From Methanomassiliicoccales archaeon PtaB.Bin134 (GTDB lineage: Archaea; Thermoplasmatota; Thermoplasmata; Methanomassiliicoccales; UBA472): a stretch of DNA of 61,222 nucleotides. A program made the translations under genes and the position numbers. The notes below the pieces were generated by a model that was not told the DNA's origin, did not search any database, and worked only from the letters and a program-made list of their open reading frames with translations. Location of the stretch: assembly GCA_002067045.1 (NCBI GenBank), contig MVPZ01000228.1, positions 1 to 61,222 of the forward strand. The letters are read 5' to 3'. Positions 58,655-61,222 of the stretch are shown piece after piece (position 1 is the first letter of the stretch; the number at the start of each line of letters is the position of its first letter).

Positions 58655-59782
58655 ATGAATCTGTTGGAGCACGAGGCTAAGCATCTCTTTCGCCAATACG
58701 GGATCGCCACACCCCGGGGGCTCTTCTTCAAGGACATGACGCGGGTCGAGAGCTCCCTTTCCAACCTCAAATTCCCATTGATGGTGAAGGCCCAGACCAC
58801 CAGGGGCGGCCGGGGAAAGGCCGGGGGGATACGCACGGCCCTGCACAAACAGGAGGCCCTGGAGGCTTGCGAAAGGATGCTGGGGACCAGCCTTGCAGGG
58901 ATGAAGGTGCACGGGGTCCTTCTCGAAGAGATGGTGGACGCCTCGAAGGAGATATACTTGGCCTTCACGATAGATCAGCGCTCCAGATGCCCCCTGCTGC
59001 TCGTGGGTAGTGCCGGAGGGATGGATGTGGAGGGCATGCCTGCCCACACAGTGAAGCGTTGGACCTTGGACCCCCTGGAGCCGCTCCCGGAGGAGGTCCT
59101 GGTGCAGGCATCCAGATTCCTTTTGAGGGACGGGATCGGAGAACGGGAGGTCCGCAGCTCCATAAGCTCCATGTGGAGGCTGTTCAGGGGCATGGATTGC
59201 GAGCTGGTGGAGATCAATCCGTTGATGATAACCGATTCGGGGAAGGCCATAGCCGCCGACGCCAAGGTGGCCCTTGACGACGAAGCCCTGTTCAGGCATG
59301 AGAGGTACTTGGAAAGGGCCACCAGGGAGCTGACCGAGCTGGAGAGCCTGGCCAGGTCGCGGGGGTTCAACCTCGTGGAGCTTCCGGGGGACATCGGCGT
59401 ACTGGCCAACGGCGCCGGGCTGACCATGGCCGCCCTGGACACCCTGCAGCGATTCGGCGGGAAAGGGGGAACATTCCTTGATCTGGGCGGTACCGACGAC
59501 CCCGACCGGATATCGGAGGCCCTGGGTCTGTTATCCTACGACCTGGCAAGAGGGCGCACCGGCTCCCTGCTGATATGCATCTTCGGCGGGATAACCAGAT
59601 GCGATACTGTGGCAGAGGCCCTGATGATGACCGTCACCGACCGCAGTGTGAAGGCTCGGACTGTGGTTCGGCTCAGGGGCAACAACGAGGAGGAGGCGGC
59701 CCAGATGCTTCGCCTTGCCGGTTTCAATGTGCATTCAGACCTGGATGAGGCCTGCCTGCAGGCAGTGAAGGTGAAGGGATGA
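58655..59782 (+). CDS. sucC: Succinyl-CoA ligase beta subunit
   Basis: A 375-residue subunit with an ATP-grasp domain. It starts MNLLEHEAKHLFRQYGI, has the KAQTTRGGRGKAGGI nucleotide loop (about 45-59), ELVEINPLMI metal-binding segment (about 184-193) and the C-terminal flavodoxin-like part with FLDLGGTDDPDRI and CIFGGITRCDTVAEA. With SucD it interconverts succinate and succinyl-CoA. It overlaps sucD by 4 nt. No other citric-acid-cycle gene is adjacent. Confidence 0.92.
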   Translation: MNLLEHEAKHLFRQYGIATPRGLFFKDMTRVESSLSNLKFPLMVKAQTTRGGRGKAGGIRTALHKQEALEACERMLGTSLAGMKVHGVLLEEMVDASKEIYLAFTIDQRSRCPLLLVGSAGGMDVEGMPAHTVKRWTLDPLEPLPEEVLVQASRFLLRDGIGEREVRSSISSMWRLFRGMDCELVEINPLMITDSGKAIAADAKVALDDEALFRHERYLERATRELTELESLARSRGFNLVELPGDIGVLANGAGLTMAALDTLQRFGGKGGTFLDLGGTDDPDRISEALGLLSYDLARGRTGSLLICIFGGITRCDTVAEALMMTVTDRSVKARTVVRLRGNNEEEAAQMLRLAGFNVHSDLDEACLQAVKVKG

Positions 59783-60651
59783 GCGCCCCGGAGCTGTTCA
59801 AGGACCACCGGATCCTGGTGCAGGGCATAACCGGCCGGCAGGGTAGCCATCACACGCTTCAGATGCTGGATTACGGCACCAAGGTGGTCGGGGGTGTGAC
59901 CCCGGGGAAGGGTGGAAATATCGTCCATGGGGTGCCCGTATTCGATGATGTCAAAAGGGCGGTGGAAAGGACCGGAGCCACGGCCAGCGTGGTGTTCGTA
60001 CCGGCCCTCAACCTCAAGGACGCGGTCCTGGAGGGAGTGGAGGCCGGCCTGGAAGCCATGGTGCTAATAACCGAACGCACCCCCATCCACGATGCCATGC
60101 ATTTCCTGGCCCGTGCCAGAAGGCAGGGCGTGACCGTTCTTGGCCCGAACTGCCCGGGTTTCTGCCTGGTCGGGGAGAGCAAGGTGGGCATAATGCCCAA
60201 CCGCATCTTCAGGAAAGGAGAGCTGGCCATCGTATCCCGCAGCGGAACGCTCACCTACGAGGTGGTGCAAGCCCTGAGCTCCGCCGGCCTGGGGCAGGAC
60301 GTGGTGCTGGGACTTGGAGGGGACCGCCTGCTGGGGACGGACATGAGCGAGGCGGTCCAGATGGTCCTGGAGAGGAAGCCCTCCGCAGTGGTCATGATCG
60401 GAGAGATAGGGGGCCAGATGGAAGAGGAGGCGTCAATGGTGATCAAGGAGCTTGGTGCGGAGAACATCTTCGCTTACGTCGCTGGCGTATCTGCGCCTCC
60501 CGCCAAGAGGATGGGGCACGCCGGTGCCATAGTTTCTCGGGGGACCGGGAGTGCGTGGGACAAGATAAGGGCCCTGGAGGGGTCTGGAGTGGCCGTGGGA
60601 AGGTCCCTGGGAGACCTTGTCAACCTGATCTCCAAGCGAATTTCACCGTGA
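59779..60651 (+). CDS. sucD: Succinyl-CoA ligase alpha subunit
   Basis: A 290-residue CoA-binding subunit: GITGRQGSHHTLQML (13-27), VTPGKGG, GPNCPGFC and SRSGTLTYEVVQALSSAGLG. The phosphohistidine loop appears as MGHAGAIVSRGTGSAWDK (about 234-251), where the active His is kept. The first ATG overlaps the sucC stop. It is the last protein gene before the 23S rRNA promoter region. Confidence 0.93.
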   Translation: MSAPELFKDHRILVQGITGRQGSHHTLQMLDYGTKVVGGVTPGKGGNIVHGVPVFDDVKRAVERTGATASVVFVPALNLKDAVLEGVEAGLEAMVLITERTPIHDAMHFLARARRQGVTVLGPNCPGFCLVGESKVGIMPNRIFRKGELAIVSRSGTLTYEVVQALSSAGLGQDVVLGLGGDRLLGTDMSEAVQMVLERKPSAVVMIGEIGGQMEEEASMVIKELGAENIFAYVAGVSAPPAKRMGHAGAIVSRGTGSAWDKIRALEGSGVAVGRSLGDLVNLISKRISP

Positions 60652-61040
60652 TCCGCCCCTAGAATATACATATTATAACGAGCAGGCAGAAAACCTTATG
60701 AGGAACGAGAGCTTAGTAATATGACACCGGTAGAACGGTGGTAGCAACCTATAACTGGCTGCGATAAGAAACCGTTATATAATGGAACCGTGGTAGCCGG
60801 TTCCACTCGCGAAGTAGGCGAGTGGGAGCATGTCCCTCTGGATAAGTCCTTATGGATAATGCTTAAATATACCCTCAATTATTGGGGGACTCACGCGTCC
60901 CAGCAATGCGCTGGGATGAAGTGAGAAGTGCTCATGCACCCGGAGAGCAGCCCTCTTCGGGGAAGTGGAGGAGAAGTCTCGGGGATTTGGAAGAGGTCCC
61001 GGGATGTTCGTTGATACCAATCATACGCAACCTGGACGTT
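60652..61040 (+). promoter_or_regulatory. 23S rRNA upstream region: two TATA boxes, three hairpins, transcribed leader
   Basis: No protein gene is seen. Two TATA elements stand in tandem, TTATATAAT (60775-60783) and TTAAATATA (60863-60871), the second being about 170 nt before the rRNA. Hairpins lie at 60725-60740 (CACCG/CGGTG), 60784-60804 (GGAACCG/CGGTTCC) and 60803-60825 (CCACTCGC/GCGAGTGG), and GTGGTAGC occurs twice. In the leader, TCCCAGC/GCTGGGA pair at 60898-60916. The last 120 nt should contain one side of the pre-23S processing stem; its partner is outside the window. Confidence 0.7.
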
Positions 61041-61222
61041 TGTTAAGCCGACAGTGCCAGCGGCGTTGCTACGCCGCCTGGGGAATGGCTCGGTTCGGGT
61101 GCCGAAGAAGGTCGTGCCAAGCTGCGATATGCGTCGGGTAGGTGCATGGAGCCTATGATCCGACGATGACCTAATGCGACTTCGTATTCTTCGGAATGTT
61201 CCGTAAGGAACGGGAACGCGGG
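61041..61222 (+). rRNA. 23S rRNA, 5' end (partial)
   Basis: GTTAAGCC near 61042 followed by the conserved GAATGGCTCGG, GGGTGCCGAAGAAGGTCGTG and CCAAGCTGCGAT segments marks domain I of archaeal 23S. The exact 5' end is approximate. The gene runs off the window. Near its start an extended hairpin CCAGCGGCGT-TGCT-ACGCCG(C)CTGG replaces a short loop found in, for example, Haloarcula. No 16S gene precedes it; sucCD does. Confidence 0.93.

Noticed and set aside
60721..60825. A tRNA or tRNA-like gene in the hairpin cluster upstream of 23S
   Set aside because: The three hairpins do not form a cloverleaf, and no T-loop TTCRA consensus or acceptor pairing is present.
1..61222. CRISPR arrays, insertion sequences, integrases, toxin-antitoxin pairs or prophage genes
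   Set aside because: Looked for on both strands; no spaced direct repeats, transposase motifs or terminal inverted repeats were seen apart from the internal repeat at 54.8-55.0 kb.

Overview
The window is about 61 kb of a GC-rich archaeal chromosome. I assign it to the Methanomassiliicoccales or a close Thermoplasmata relative. The reasons are archaeal signatures throughout (TATA-box promoters, archaeal ThrRS with its N-terminal editing domain, L10e, RNase P component 4, diphthamide and mevalonate genes), the methanogen marker gene mtxX, isoprenoid lipid genes including a tetraether synthase, and a 23S rRNA gene with no 16S gene in front of it. Unlinked rRNA genes are typical of Thermoplasmata. 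I see no insertion sequence, prophage, CRISPR array or obvious genomic island. Nearly all of the window is ordinary, densely packed chromosome.

Layout. 1-9.4 kb: a partial secreted beta-helix protein, tRNA-Arg(CCT), an FKBP prolyl isomerase, an HNH nuclease, an M42 peptidase, an acetate transporter, tRNA-Thr(TGT) and two tandem sensor kinases. 9.4-21.5 kb: an amino-acid region with argC-argJ-argB-argD on the minus strand, followed by a Cache sensor, an ACT regulator, a second class III aminotransferase and a cupin. argG-argH and an MFS transporter lie on the plus strand. 21.5-29.8 kb: fused thiDN, two GT4 glycosyltransferases, a DedA-like protein, a membrane FKBP, thrS and an exported acetolactate decarboxylase. 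29.8-34.5 kb: leuA-leuC-leuD-leuB, preceded by a possible Ile/Val/Leu leader peptide. 34.5-42 kb: queD-queC-queE (deazaguanine for archaeosine), mtxX, a PaaK-like adenylating enzyme, an antiporter-dph2 pair, and L10e. 42-49.5 kb: RNase P component 4, a CRM-domain protein, serS, a small acidic protein, a secreted protein of about 1,390 residues and a TrmB-family regulator.

49.5-53.5 kb is the most interesting functional block. It holds tetraether lipid synthase (tes), a 57-residue ferredoxin too small for many gene callers, and geranylgeranyl reductase in one tight operon, with mevalonate kinase convergent. The operon is divergent from the TrmB-family gene, and the shared promoter carries a perfect 7-5-7 inverted repeat. 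This suggests a dedicated regulator of core membrane-lipid maturation.

53.5-61.2 kb: a protein with a duplicated domain, a small membrane protein carrying a perfect 65-nt internal repeat, a methyltransferase, a tRNA-Leu(CAA) that appears to carry a small D-loop intron, an MBL-hydrolase/tsaC/map operon, sucC-sucD, and the hairpin-rich promoter region and 5' end of the 23S rRNA gene.

Start codons were chosen from Shine-Dalgarno (SD) sites, commonly GGTGA or GAGGT, or from TATA-box spacing where transcripts look leaderless. All functional calls are by eye, without a database search.
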